Positions 35,151-44,427 are shown, counted from the stretch's first letter. The stretch: 64,000 bases of DNA from Caproicibacterium argilliputei (GCF_029211325.2 NZ_CP135996.1:2604001-2668000), one strand, 5' to 3'. Numbers and translations: made by a program. The notes: generated by a model not told the origin, from the sequence alone.

Positions 35151-35201
35151 TTTTCTCTATTTGCTTACAAGTCTTTTTTTCATAAATTTCTCCTCTCTCT
35201 G

Positions 35202-35243
35202 GAAAGGCAGTTCGGGGCAACCCGGGCTGCCTTTCTGCTTTTT
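35202..35243 (+). terminator. Intrinsic terminator of htrA
   Basis: GAAAGGCAG (35202-35210) pairs with CTGCCTTTC (35226-35234), with inner CGGG/CCCG pairing, then TGCTTTTT. It is 52 nt after the stop. Confidence 0.8.
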
Positions 35244-35404
35244 CGTCATTTTCTAACGGAAACTCCGACACAGTCAGCCGTTACCCCGCTTCCTTTAGTG
35301 ACCATCGACTTCGACTGCGGAAAGAACTCGCCTTCGCGCGGACTCTGCCGCTTTTCCGGCGGGAAGGCCGCCATATTGGAAAGTAAGTGACCGCGACGCA
35401 CCAT

Positions 35405-35450
35405 AAAAAGCCTCTGAAACCGCAATTCATGCAGGTTCAGAGGCTTTTTT
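35405..35450 (-). terminator. Intrinsic terminator of the six-gene minus-strand run
   Basis: AAAAAGCCTCTGAA (35405-35418) pairs with TTCAGAGGCTTTTT (35436-35449); on the minus strand it ends in a T run. It lies directly after the hydrolase stop codon. Confidence 0.9.
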
Positions 35451-35457
35451 GAAAGTC

Positions 35458-37320
35458 CTATTCGCCGTCGGCAGGGACGGTTTCCGCTTCTTCCGCAACA
35501 GGCGGCTGCGCCGCCTGCTGCCAAACGCCGTGCAATTTTGGCAGTGAAACCGCCCGGAACTGACCGCGCAGTTTTTGTTTGGTTATTTCCTCCTGAAAGT
35601 GGGTTCGAATTCCACCGTCGCTGCCCAAAAGATCCAGCAGCATTTCTGTGGATTCCGACAGGCTCGGCTGCTCGTCAAAGCGAATCAGAAGTTTTTCGGT
35701 TTCATCATAAAAGATAAATTTCATTACGCGGGTAAAGGGCGTCTGCAGAAAAGAAACATAGAGCTGCAAAGCCGGCCTGCCCTCCTCATCCGTTGTGGCG
35801 CGGGCGGAACAGCCCACCGGATAAGTTTCTCCGCTGTATGTCAGGCTTCCGCGAAACGGCTCGTTTTCCAGTCCGGCGGAAAGCGTGTTGTTCTCTTCCC
35901 CGCAGCGCAGGCAGAGGTGGCACATTCCCGGCGTAAAGCCAAAGGTCACTTCCCGAACCGCAGGTGGAAAATTGTTGGTGAAAATCTGCAGCGCAAGCGG
36001 CATCACCGAGCCGAAACTGCCCTCCAAATGGTACGTCCGGCCGTCCAGCGGCTGTACGCACGCCGGCACCGGCGGCAGCGTGAGCGTCGGTACACGGCTT
36101 TTTCGCAAAAAGGGAAATGCCGCACGCGGCGCTTCCGGCGGCGCTGTTTGACCCACCGCATACAAATGCGAAAGCGTTTCCTGCAGCCGGCGCACCGCGC
36201 GAAGATTCGGCGGCAGCGGTTCCTTGTGAAAGCCCTGCGCATCCCGCGCGAAATACTGTGCAATGATGGTACTGGCTTCATCCGTAACAAACGTCTGGCT
36301 GCCGCTGGTCAGCGCAACCACCGCATCCAGGTGCGGCAGCACAATCACGTGCTGCCCGTACACGCCGCTGTACTGAAAGGCTTTTTCAATCGGAAAGCGC
36401 CAAAGCTGATAGCCATAGCCGCTGTCGCGGCAGTCGGGGCTGGTCTGCACCATGCCGTTCACGCTGTCGCGAACCCACTGCTCCGCAACCAGCTGCCGCC
36501 AGCCGTCCGCGCATTTCCAGCGGCCGTTCTGCAGGTAAAGCTGCCCTAATTTCGCCATGTCAATCGTGCGCAGATACAGCCCCCAGCCGCCCTTTTCAAT
36601 TCCCATTGGGCAAACGTCCCAGCGCGGCTTGGGAATCTGCATCGGCTCAAACAAGCGCGGCATCAGGTAAGTGACCAGCGGCTCACCGGTCACTTTGCGC
36701 AGAATCGCAGAAAGCATATAGGAATTCATGCTGTTATAATAAAAATCCGTTCCCGGTTCAAACGCACAATCGGAAGCAAGGTACCCGCGCACCCAGTCAC
36801 GGTCGGTTTCGCTGAAAACTTCGTTGTACTTGACCCCGGCAGTCATCTGCAGCAGATGCTTCACGGTTACCTGCCCCAGCTTTTGGCTGCGGAACGGCAG
36901 GTGCGCATCCGCAAAAAAGTCAACCAGTCGGTTTTCAACAGAAAGGCGGCCTTCCTGCACCGCCAGCCCGACCGCCATGCCCACCACGCTTTTGGAAAGA
37001 GAAAACTGCATATGCGGATACGCCGCCGTGTAAGGCTTAAAGCTGCCCTCTGCAATCAGCTTTCCGTGGCGCAGCACTGCCACACTGTGCACATGAATGG
37101 AGCAGCAGTCGCGCAGGGCGCAGAAAAATCCGTTCATCCACGCGCTTTCCACCCCCTGCGCCTCCGGCGTACTGGTTTCCAAACCATACAGAGAGCGGTC
37201 CGGCAGCGGTTTTTCCGGATTGGGCACAAACGGATACGGCGTGCAGTGCTCCAGATTGCCCTGCACCAAACTCATCAGCAGATTGACCGTTTTCATTTGC
37301 GACACAAAATCCAAAATCAT
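35458..37320 (-). CDS. Serine hydrolase of the beta-lactamase/PBP-like family
   Basis: A 620-residue protein without signal peptide. Residues about 60-370 form a class C beta-lactamase-like domain: SxxK at 107-110 (FSLSKS), Tyr-x-Asn at 194-196 (DFYYNSMNSYM), and the conserved HLLQMTAG. The C-terminal 230 residues have no recognised domain but look beta-rich. Such proteins include esterases, D-amino-acid peptidases and carboxypeptidases; without export it more likely handles a small cytoplasmic ester or amide than peptidoglycan. The ATG overlaps the previous stop (ATGA), with AAGGAG 5 nt upstream, so it is translationally coupled to the CinA/MoaB-like gene. Confidence 0.85.
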   Translation of the reverse strand: MILDFVSQMKTVNLLMSLVQGNLEHCTPYPFVPNPEKPLPDRSLYGLETSTPEAQGVESAWMNGFFCALRDCCSIHVHSVAVLRHGKLIAEGSFKPYTAAYPHMQFSLSKSVVGMAVGLAVQEGRLSVENRLVDFFADAHLPFRSQKLGQVTVKHLLQMTAGVKYNEVFSETDRDWVRGYLASDCAFEPGTDFYYNSMNSYMLSAILRKVTGEPLVTYLMPRLFEPMQIPKPRWDVCPMGIEKGGWGLYLRTIDMAKLGQLYLQNGRWKCADGWRQLVAEQWVRDSVNGMVQTSPDCRDSGYGYQLWRFPIEKAFQYSGVYGQHVIVLPHLDAVVALTSGSQTFVTDEASTIIAQYFARDAQGFHKEPLPPNLRAVRRLQETLSHLYAVGQTAPPEAPRAAFPFLRKSRVPTLTLPPVPACVQPLDGRTYHLEGSFGSVMPLALQIFTNNFPPAVREVTFGFTPGMCHLCLRCGEENNTLSAGLENEPFRGSLTYSGETYPVGCSARATTDEEGRPALQLYVSFLQTPFTRVMKFIFYDETEKLLIRFDEQPSLSESTEMLLDLLGSDGGIRTHFQEEITKQKLRGQFRAVSLPKLHGVWQQAAQPPVAEEAETVPADGE

Positions 37321-37790
37321 AGCTGCTCCTTCCCAGCAAAGTCCCGCTCCACCAATTGGTGGAAATCCGGCTCCGGCGCAGGGGACGCAGGCTGCTGCAA
37401 GTCAAATTTTTCCCGCAGTCGCAGCCAAAGCTCCGGTAGAAGCAGCCTGAGATGCTCCGGATGGTCCGGCAGCACCGCAACCGCCTGCTGCCGGCTTTCA
37501 ATCAGCCAGCCCCTGCACGCTGCCCCCTGCAGCACCAAAACGCCCTGCGGGCTGTTGTCCAACAGCGGCACATGCAGCATCCGGAAGAAAGGCTCTCCGT
37601 AAATCGGTTCGCCGGCACGCTCCGACCCCAGCAGAAGCACCAGTCGGTTTTTGGTCAGCAGACTGCCCAGTACACCGACCGCATTTTTTCCCGCAGCACA
37701 GACCTGTGTCAGCTCAAACCCACTGTTTGACAAAAGTTCCTGGCAGTAAGCCGTTCTGCGGGCACCGCAGTAAAGCACCGCTGCTTCCAT
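37317..37790 (-). CDS. Short CinA/MoaB-fold-like protein, degenerate
   Basis: 157 residues. I do not recognise a named family, but the pattern VLLLGSERAG, then PQGVLVLQG, then AVAVLPDHPEHLRLLLPEL parallels the molybdopterin-binding domain of CinA (for example the LLMLPGPPRELVPML stretch of the neighbouring gene), with the key GGLGPTDDD motif missing. It could be a diverged, catalytically dead copy of that domain. The ATG at 37788-37790 is 8 nt from AAGGGGG and 28 nt after the cinA stop; its end overlaps the hydrolase start. Function unknown; a partner or regulator of CinA is speculative. Confidence 0.6.
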   Translation of the reverse strand: MEAAVLYCGARRTAYCQELLSNSGFELTQVCAAGKNAVGVLGSLLTKNRLVLLLGSERAGEPIYGEPFFRMLHVPLLDNSPQGVLVLQGAACRGWLIESRQQAVAVLPDHPEHLRLLLPELWLRLREKFDLQQPASPAPEPDFHQLVERDFAGKEQL

Positions 37791-37818
37791 ATGGAAATCC
37801 CCCTTTGCATGGTGTTGC

Positions 37819-39087
37819 TCAACGGCTTTCGTATGCCGCCGTTTCAATCCCCGGCAGCCCCAGCAGACGGCGCCGCAACATATCCAGCGCGTTGCTCGAC
37901 GCCAGGTGGCGCAGGTAATCGCGGTCTTTGCGCCCGCCGCGCCCCGTCATGGTGCGCAGATAGGTACGTTCGCCGTCATCCAGTGCAATCAGAATATACC
38001 CGACCGGCTTTTCCTCACTGGTTTTCGGCCCCGCCACACCGGTAATGCCGACGCCAAAATCGGCGTGTGCTTTCTGGCGCACGCCCTGCGCCATGGCAAA
38101 CGCCGTTTCCGGCGAAACCGCACCTTTGGTATCCAAAATTTCCTGCGGCACGTCCAGCAGCAGGTTTTTAACCGCATTGGAATACGTCACCAACCCCATG
38201 TGAAACACCTGTGAGGCGCCGGCAATATCCGTAATGCGCTGCGCCAGCAGGCCGCCGGTGCAGCTTTCCGCGGTGGCAAGCAGCTTGTGCTGCTTTTTCA
38301 GTTCCTCTACCACAACGACTTCCAGGCTTGCCACATCGGTTCCATACACGAAGCCGCCCAGACGCTGCCGCACCTTTTCCGCAAGCGGGTCGCAGAGCGC
38401 CTGCGCCGCCTCCTTAGTTTTGGCTTTGGCGGTCACACGCACATACATCTCGTTTTCCAACGCATAGGTTGCCGCCGTGGGGTTCGCCCCCTGCATCAGG
38501 TCGGAAATTTTTTCAGCCGCGCTGCCTTCGCCAATACCAAACGCACGAATGCTGGTGCTGAAAATGACACCGTCCGCCCACCGGGACAGGTACGGCACCG
38601 CGTAATTGCGCAGCATCGGCACAAGCTCACGCGGCGGGCCGGGCAGCATGAGCAGAATCTTCCCTTCCTCGGTAGTCAGCCCGCAGCCGGGGGCGGTACC
38701 GTGGTCGTTTGGAAACACGGTGCAGCCCTGCGGCAGCATCGCCTGATTCAGCTGACTGGGGCCGCAGACCCTGCCCTCGAAGTACGCTTCCAGCCGCCTG
38801 CGGGTTTCTTCGTGGCAACAAAGCTTTTTGCCCGCCGCGGCGGCGCAGGTCTGCTTGGTCAGGTCATCGTCCGTGGGGCCTAAACCGCCGGTGGTCACCA
38901 CAATGTCACTGTGCGCAAACGCATTTTTCAGCGTTTCCGCCAACCGCTGTGCGTTGTCGCCAACGGTACAGGTGTAACGGATGTCAAATCCCAGCGCCGC
39001 CAGTTCGCGCGCCACATAAGCGGTGTCAGAATTGACCACCTGCCCCAGCAGAAGTTCCGTTCCCACACTGATGATTTCCGCTTTCAT
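37819..39087 (-). CDS. cinA: CinA-family protein (MoCF domain plus nicotinamide-nucleotide amidase domain)
   Basis: 422 residues. The N-terminal MoCF/COG1058 domain carries IISVGTELLLGQVVNSD, TTGGLGPTDDDLTK and LLMLPGPPRELVPML; this domain acts as an ADP-ribose or NMN-related pyrophosphatase in characterised members. The C-terminal domain (about 265-420) has TAESCTGGLLAQRITDIAGAS and GITGVAGP, the deamido-NAD recycling (PncC) signature. The ATG at 39085-39087 is 7 nt from AAAGGGG; an in-frame upstream start overlaps thiI. It lies 23 nt after thiI, and recA is not adjacent as it often is. NAD salvage is consistent with nadE elsewhere in the window. Confidence 0.93.
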   Translation of the reverse strand: MKAEIISVGTELLLGQVVNSDTAYVARELAALGFDIRYTCTVGDNAQRLAETLKNAFAHSDIVVTTGGLGPTDDDLTKQTCAAAAGKKLCCHEETRRRLEAYFEGRVCGPSQLNQAMLPQGCTVFPNDHGTAPGCGLTTEEGKILLMLPGPPRELVPMLRNYAVPYLSRWADGVIFSTSIRAFGIGEGSAAEKISDLMQGANPTAATYALENEMYVRVTAKAKTKEAAQALCDPLAEKVRQRLGGFVYGTDVASLEVVVVEELKKQHKLLATAESCTGGLLAQRITDIAGASQVFHMGLVTYSNAVKNLLLDVPQEILDTKGAVSPETAFAMAQGVRQKAHADFGVGITGVAGPKTSEEKPVGYILIALDDGERTYLRTMTGRGGRKDRDYLRHLASSNALDMLRRRLLGLPGIETAAYESR

Positions 39088-39110
39088 GCGTATGCCCCTT
39101 TTCCAGATTC

Positions 39111-40283
39111 TTATTTTGCGTGGATAATGCGCACAGACGCGGTCTGCACGCACTCCTCCACCAGCGACTCCACATCCAGCAGCTGCTCCGCACGAACCAG
39201 CGCGTCCAGCTGTGGGCGGGTACGCGGATGCTTCGGTGTAAAGACCGTGCAGCAGTCCTCGTACGGCTCAATAGAAATGTCAAACGTACCGATTTTCCGC
39301 GCAGTGTCTACAATGTCGATTTTATCAGAACCGATGAGCGGACGGAAAACCGGCATGGAAACGCACGCATCCGTGCAACAGATGGCCTGCAGCGTCTGGC
39401 TGGCAACCTGCCCCAAACTTTCGCCGGTAATCAGCGCAAGGCACGCCTCTTTCTGCGCAATCCGCTCGGAAACACGCATCATAAAGCGGCGCATCAGCAG
39501 GGTGAACAGGTCTTCCGGGCATTTGTCCCGGATTTCTTCCTGTACGTGCGCAAACTGTACCGTAAACATCGGAATGCGTCCCGCATAGGCTGCCACCTGT
39601 GTCAGCAGGTCAACCACCTTCTGCTCCGCGCGGTCACTGGTATACGGCGGGCTTGCAAAATGCACCGCGGTCAGTTCCAGTCCGCGCCGCGCCATCTGCC
39701 AGGACGCCACCGGACTGTCAATGCCGCCGCTGATAAGCACAGCTGCCTTGCCGCCGGTGCCCACCGGAATACCGCCCGCGCCACGCACCGGATTGCTGTG
39801 GATGTAAGCGCCAAAATCGCGCACCTCTACATACACGGTAATGTCCGGCTCATGCACATCCACCGAAAGGTTCGGGAACTGCTCTAACAGATACCCGCCC
39901 ATCTCGGCACAAATGGCGGGAGAATTCATCGGAAAGCGTTTGTCTGAGCGCTTCGCTTCCACTTTAAAGGTCTTTGCCGCCAACAGGTCGCGCCGCAGGT
40001 AGTCTGCCGCAGCAGATTTGATGGCTTCCATATCCTTCGACGCTACACCCGCGCGCGTGTAGGTGGCAATGCCAAACACACGACCGACACGGTCTACCGC
40101 TTCATCAAAGTCCACATTTCCCTGCGGTGTCACCGTAATGGTGGACTGGCGGGAGCGTACGTCAAACGAACCGAGCGGCTCCAGCTTGCGGCGCAGGTTG
40201 CGCAGAAGCTGATCTTCAAACACACGGCGGTTCAGCCCCTTGAGAACCAGTTCGCCTAATTTAATTAAAATAATTTCTTTCAT
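39111..40283 (-). CDS. thiI: tRNA 4-thiouridine synthetase ThiI (short form, no rhodanese domain)
   Basis: Thiolates U8 of tRNA and, in many bacteria, supplies sulfur for the thiazole of thiamine. The 390-residue protein has an N-terminal ferredoxin-like and THUMP region (about 1-165), then an adenylating PP-loop, VLISGGIDSPVASWQMARRG, and ends without the C-terminal rhodanese domain of the E. coli form. As in Bacillus, sulfur is then handed directly from a dedicated desulfurase, and that gene lies immediately upstream. The ATG at 40281-40283 has only a weak GGGAT site, so coupling to the upstream gene may matter. Confidence 0.95.
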   Translation of the reverse strand: MKEIILIKLGELVLKGLNRRVFEDQLLRNLRRKLEPLGSFDVRSRQSTITVTPQGNVDFDEAVDRVGRVFGIATYTRAGVASKDMEAIKSAAADYLRRDLLAAKTFKVEAKRSDKRFPMNSPAICAEMGGYLLEQFPNLSVDVHEPDITVYVEVRDFGAYIHSNPVRGAGGIPVGTGGKAAVLISGGIDSPVASWQMARRGLELTAVHFASPPYTSDRAEQKVVDLLTQVAAYAGRIPMFTVQFAHVQEEIRDKCPEDLFTLLMRRFMMRVSERIAQKEACLALITGESLGQVASQTLQAICCTDACVSMPVFRPLIGSDKIDIVDTARKIGTFDISIEPYEDCCTVFTPKHPRTRPQLDALVRAEQLLDVESLVEECVQTASVRIIHAK

Positions 40284-40337
40284 GTTCTATATCCCATCTC
40301 ATTCTGTATTTCGAAAAGCCGCCAAACCGCCGGCGGC

Positions 40338-41474
40338 TCAGTCCGCTTTCTGCAGCGTACGCAGCCCCTCCTGCAGTACCTGGGCAAATGCCGCACAGTC
40401 CTCCTCGGTGTTGTACCGGCAGAAACTGACACGCAGCGCGGTGTCAATCCGCTCGTGCGGAAGTCCCAGCGCTGTAAGTACATGGCTTCTGGCACCCTTG
40501 GCGCAGGCTGAGCCGGAGGATACGTAAATGCCGCGCGTTGAAAGGAAATTCAGCATGGTCTGCGCCTTCACCCGCCCTGCCGAAAGGTTCAGCACATAGG
40601 GCAGCGCATCATCGCCGCTATTTACCATAACTTCCGGCAGGGCAGCCAGTTTTTCACGCAGGCAACGGTTCAGCCGCGCAATCGCTTGCAGTTCCGCCTC
40701 TGTATCCGGCAGCGCCGCGCAGGCCGCGCCAAACCCGCAGAGTGCCGGCATGGCCTCGGTGCCCGGGCGCAGGTTCCGCTCCTGCCCACCACCAAAGGTG
40801 CGGGCAGCAATGTGCACGCCCTTGCGCACAAACAGGGCACCAGCGCCCTTGGGACCGTGGATTTTGTGAGAGCTGACCGTCATCAGATCCACCCCGCGTC
40901 GGCCGGGACGCAGATTCAGCTTGCCAAACGCCTGCACCGCATCCACGTGCAGCAGGGCGGGCGCCTTGGCGCGGTCAATCGCCGCACGCGCATCGTCAAT
41001 CGGCAGGATGCTGCCCACTTCGTTGTTAACCGCCATCATACTGACCAGAATCGTGTCCTGATTCACCGCCTCAAACAGCTGCTGTGTCGAAATGTTTCCC
41101 GTCTGGTCCGGCTTCAGGTAAACGACCTCAAATCCCTGCTTTTCCAGTTCCTGCATGGGCAGCAGCACGCTTGGGTGCTCCATCGCAGTGGTAACAATGC
41201 GGCTGCCGCGTTTGCGGCGCGCCTCTGCCGCGCCGAACACCGCCAGATTGTTGCTTTCCGTACCGCCGGAGGTAAACGTAATCTCCTCCGGTTTGGCGGA
41301 AAGCGCCGCTGCTACCTGCGCCCGCGCCGTAGTCAGAGCCTGCTGTGCAGCAAAGCCGAGCGCGTGCAGGGACGAAGGGTTTCCGAATGTTTCCGTCATC
41401 GCCTTGAGCACCGCGTCCGCCGCTTCCGGGCAGACACGCGTGGTGGAAGAATTGTCCAGATAGATCTGCTGCAA
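40338..41474 (-). CDS. Cysteine desulfurase, IscS/NifS (NifZ-like partner of ThiI)
   Basis: PLP enzyme releasing sulfur from cysteine as a persulfide. About 378 residues: YLDNSSTTRVCPEAAD at the N-terminus, TSGGTESNNLAVFGAA, VDAVQAFGKL, PLP lysine in SSHKIHGPKGAGALFV, and the mobile loop cysteine in SSGSACAKGARSHVL. It directly precedes thiI, as nifZ does in Bacillus, so its main client is probably ThiI. The best start is TTG at 41472-41474, 8 nt from GAGG; the ATG at 41519 lies inside the upstream gene and has no site. It begins 10 nt after that gene. Confidence 0.94.
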   Translation of the reverse strand: MQQIYLDNSSTTRVCPEAADAVLKAMTETFGNPSSLHALGFAAQQALTTARAQVAAALSAKPEEITFTSGGTESNNLAVFGAAEARRKRGSRIVTTAMEHPSVLLPMQELEKQGFEVVYLKPDQTGNISTQQLFEAVNQDTILVSMMAVNNEVGSILPIDDARAAIDRAKAPALLHVDAVQAFGKLNLRPGRRGVDLMTVSSHKIHGPKGAGALFVRKGVHIAARTFGGGQERNLRPGTEAMPALCGFGAACAALPDTEAELQAIARLNRCLREKLAALPEVMVNSGDDALPYVLNLSAGRVKAQTMLNFLSTRGIYVSSGSACAKGARSHVLTALGLPHERIDTALRVSFCRYNTEEDCAAFAQVLQEGLRTLQKAD

Positions 41475-41484
41475 AAAGAAAACC

Positions 41485-42621
41485 TCACTTTTCCGTTTTT
41501 TCCGGATGTGCCCGGTCATACAGCGTCTGCATCAGCATAAAGATATTTTGTGCCGCCTTGCTTTTGTCAAACGCCTCGCAGGCGCGCTGCATGGCGTCCA
41601 GCTCCTCCGGATTTTCCAAAAGCCGCGCAATCACCTGCGCCACATCTGTGCATTCGTCCAGCTTCACCGCCATGTGGTGGCTGCGCAGGAATGCGGCGTT
41701 GTCCTCTTCCTGTCCGGGAATCGCGTCAAACACGGCAAGCGGCAGGTTGCACGCCAGCGCTTCGCTGACGGTCAGCCCGCCGGGCTTGGTAATCAGCAGA
41801 TCGCTCGCGTGCATAAAATTTTCCACTTCGTGCGTAAAGTAAATCAGCCTTGTTTTTTTGCCGCTGTCCTGCACCGCGGTTTCAAATTCCTGATACAGCC
41901 GCTCATTTTTTCCGGTGATTACAATCACCTGAAAGTCGAGATTAAGCGTGCATAAGTCCTCATAAATATGAATAATATTGGTCACGCCGAAGGAACCGGC
42001 CATAAAAAGCACTGTGCGCTTGTGGGGAGCCAGCCCCATTTTTTCGCGCAGAGCAGCCTTGTCCTTCTTTTGAAAGAAAACATCCGTCACCGGAATCCCG
42101 TAGGGATAGACGATTTCCGAAGGCACGCCCATCTTTTCCATCTGCGGCACCATGTCTTCATTACTGACCACATATGCGTCCACGTGCGGCGCAATCCACG
42201 CCTGGTGCGGGCCGTAGTCGGTCATCAGGCACACAAGTGGCACCCGGTAGCCGCGCTCCTTCATTTCGGAAACCATTTCCGTTGCAAACGGATGCGTACT
42301 CAAAATGACGTCGGGATGCTCATTTTGAATGGTTGGCGCCAGCTTGCCGCTTTGCTGATAGTTGATGCGGAACATCATGCCGCGCATGGGAGATTCTTTA
42401 TTGGTCGCGCGGTACAGCGTACCAAAAGCTTTTGGTACGCGCTTGCACAAAAAGCGGTACCCGTCACAGCAGGTGTGGTTCAGCAGAGGACCAACGCATT
42501 TCAGTGCGTCCAGAACCACCACCTGATTGCCGCTGGAATGGGTTTGGATATACGACTCGACCGCGTGCGCCGCACGCATATGACCGCCGCCCGTAGCTGC
42601 GGTTAAAATCAGGATTTTCAC
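41485..42621 (-). CDS. MGDG-synthase-type (GT28) lipid glycosyltransferase
   Basis: A 378-residue glycosyltransferase of the UgtP/MGDG synthase family, which adds a hexose from a UDP-sugar to diacylglycerol at the inner membrane face. N-terminal domain: LTAATGGGHMRAAHAVESYI and HPDVILSTHPFATEMV. C-terminal sugar-nucleotide site: LLITKPGGLTVSEALACNLP and IPGQEEDNAAFL. The best start is GTG at 42619-42621, 7 nt from AAAGGAG; the ATG at 42705 lies upstream of the -10 box. First gene of the six-gene run ending at 35458. The link between a membrane-lipid enzyme and sulfur genes is probably only transcriptional. Confidence 0.9.
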   Translation of the reverse strand: MKILILTAATGGGHMRAAHAVESYIQTHSSGNQVVVLDALKCVGPLLNHTCCDGYRFLCKRVPKAFGTLYRATNKESPMRGMMFRINYQQSGKLAPTIQNEHPDVILSTHPFATEMVSEMKERGYRVPLVCLMTDYGPHQAWIAPHVDAYVVSNEDMVPQMEKMGVPSEIVYPYGIPVTDVFFQKKDKAALREKMGLAPHKRTVLFMAGSFGVTNIIHIYEDLCTLNLDFQVIVITGKNERLYQEFETAVQDSGKKTRLIYFTHEVENFMHASDLLITKPGGLTVSEALACNLPLAVFDAIPGQEEDNAAFLRSHHMAVKLDECTDVAQVIARLLENPEELDAMQRACEAFDKSKAAQNIFMLMQTLYDRAHPEKTEK

Positions 42622-42671
42622 CCAATCACTCCTTTTCTGCGTGTACTGGCGGCCTGTCCTCCGCCACACAC

Positions 42672-42680
42672 AGTATACCA
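42672..42680 (-). promoter_or_regulatory. Extended -10 promoter candidate for the GT28-iscS-thiI-cinA run
   Basis: Minus strand TGGTATACT forms an extended -10 about 50 nt before the GTG start. No good -35 box at 16-18 nt. Confidence 0.45.
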
Positions 42681-42776
42681 TACCGCCGTCGTTTTTTCTA
42701 TGCACAATCTGGGAGATTTGTATTGTTTACGCGGGGCACTGCGCCGCCGCGGAAAAAACGAATGCAAAGCTGTAAC

Positions 42777-42805
42777 TTTACTTCCTTGCCCGCAAATTAT
42801 ATAAT
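42777..42805 (+). promoter_or_regulatory. Sigma-A-type promoter of the VanW gene
   Basis: TTTACT (42777-42782), 17-nt spacer, TATAAT (42800-42805), about 55 nt before the start. Confidence 0.7.
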
Positions 42806-42867
42806 GGATTTATGGAAACATATTTTGCCGCCAAAGAAAATGCGGCAGAAGCATGGAGGAATCCAAA

Positions 42868-44346
42868 ATGCGTACATCCGAACATCGTTACCCACCATCA
42901 AAAAAAGCGAAACCGCGCAAAGGGCTGCTTGCTGTCATCCTGGCCGTTTCCATTGTTGCGGCAGGCAGCGGCATCGGCGCTTTGCTTTTTAATCGTTCTG
43001 CGGCAAAGCCGGAAAGCACTGCCTCCAGTCAGTCTGCACAGCCGGTTTTTGGTTCTGTCAAAGTAGAGGGCGTGTCCCTGCAGGGGATGACTCTGGCAAA
43101 GGCACGCGCCGCTGTGATTAGCCATGTGGAAAGCAAAGACACTGGCCGCAGCTACACGCTGACTGGCAGCGAAAAGTCCTACACGCTCAGTGGAAAGGAT
43201 TTGCACATTACTTATAATATCAATGCCACCCTGCAGAAGGCGCTGAACGAAAGCGCAGCGGACCCGACTGACACCAAGGACTATTCGCTGACCCCCGTGG
43301 TGGACCAGACCACCCTGAAAACCCGTCTGGAAGAACTGACACAGCCCGTGAATCAAGAGGCGAAGGAACCGACTATCAAATCCTTTGACGGCAGCAGTTT
43401 TACCTTTACGGACGGAACGCCGGGTGTTCAGGTTGACTTGACCGCGCTGCTGGCCGATACGGTCAAAGCGGTCACGGCGGCCGACTCCGGTGAAATCGCC
43501 ATTCCGACCACAGAAACGCCCTGCAAATACACCGCAGCGGATTTAAAAGGAAAAATTCAAAAGCTCGGCAGCTTTACCACCCAGTCGGTCAATACGGAAA
43601 ACGGCACTTACAATATGAGCCGGGCTTTGAAAACTGTCAACGGTACCGTGGTAGCTCCGGGCGGTGTCTTCTCATTTCTCGGCATTGTCGGCAACGCAGA
43701 CAAAGACAATGGCTACAAAATGGCCGGCGCTTTGGAAAACGGGGTCGGTGTGCAAGCTTACGGCGGCGGTATCTGCCAGGCCAGCTCCACCATCTACGGT
43801 GCCGTGCTGCGCTCCAACGGCGAAATCACCGAGCGCAGCCCGCACTCCAGCCCATCGGTCTATGTGCCCATCGGCCTGGATGCCACGGTGGCTTACCCCT
43901 ATCTGGACTTTAAGTTCCGCAACCCGACAGACTACCCCATGTACATTCAAAGCGGCGCGGACGGACGCACCATGTACTGCACCGTTTACGGTTATAAAGA
44001 TGACAGCTGGGATAAAATTGAGGTCAACTCCAAAGAAACCGGCACGGTTGCACCACCGGCAGACGTTGTAAAAGTTGACAAAACCAAGCCGGTTGGCTAT
44101 CGGGAAGAAACGGTAAAACCTCTATCTGGACACTATGCCACCAGCAGCCGCACCTTTTACAAAAACGGCAGCGTTGTGCGCACCGAAACCCTTTTCAAAT
44201 CCTATTATCCGCCGCGTGCAGCCGTTTATGTAGTTGGGCCGTCTGCTGCCGCCGCTTCTTCCACGACATCTTCCAAACCGGCCTCGTCCTCCAAACCCAC
44301 CACTTCCTCCACGTCCTCCACCGCCTCCAGTAAGCCGGCGGCGTGA
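42868..44346 (+). CDS. VanW-family protein with peptidoglycan-binding-like domain, membrane anchored
   Basis: About 492 residues. A basic N-terminus is followed by one transmembrane segment (LLAVILAVSIVAAGSGIGAL, about 20-40), an extracellular region with two putative PG_binding_4-like modules (about 65-230), the VanW domain (about 240-400; YNMSRALKTVNGTVVAPGG, GGGICQASSTIYGAVLRS, PYLDFKFRNPTDYP) and a Ser/Thr-rich tail. VanW occurs in some vancomycin-resistance clusters, but no vanA/X/H genes are here; chromosomal copies are common in Clostridia and probably act on the cell wall. The start at 42868 is 8 nt from GGAGG; an ATG at 42853 overlaps that site. Confidence 0.9.
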   Translation: MRTSEHRYPPSKKAKPRKGLLAVILAVSIVAAGSGIGALLFNRSAAKPESTASSQSAQPVFGSVKVEGVSLQGMTLAKARAAVISHVESKDTGRSYTLTGSEKSYTLSGKDLHITYNINATLQKALNESAADPTDTKDYSLTPVVDQTTLKTRLEELTQPVNQEAKEPTIKSFDGSSFTFTDGTPGVQVDLTALLADTVKAVTAADSGEIAIPTTETPCKYTAADLKGKIQKLGSFTTQSVNTENGTYNMSRALKTVNGTVVAPGGVFSFLGIVGNADKDNGYKMAGALENGVGVQAYGGGICQASSTIYGAVLRSNGEITERSPHSSPSVYVPIGLDATVAYPYLDFKFRNPTDYPMYIQSGADGRTMYCTVYGYKDDSWDKIEVNSKETGTVAPPADVVKVDKTKPVGYREETVKPLSGHYATSSRTFYKNGSVVRTETLFKSYYPPRAAVYVVGPSAAAASSTTSSKPASSSKPTTSSTSSTASSKPAA

Positions 44347-44399
44347 CCTTAGAAACCGACACTGGTGAAGAATTTTCCGGCGCATTTCCTGTAAAGGTC

Positions 44400-44427
44400 T
44401 TGACTTTTTTCGCAAAATCCGTAATAT
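44400..44427 (+). promoter_or_regulatory. Promoter candidate for the GT2 gene
   Basis: TTGACT (44400-44405), 16-nt spacer, TAATAT (44422-44427), in the space between the VanW stop and the GT2 start. Confidence 0.6.

Noticed and set aside
42868..44346. VanW gene as part of a vancomycin-resistance cluster
   Set aside because: No ligase, dehydrogenase, dipeptidase or VanRS genes nearby; VanW alone is common in Clostridia.
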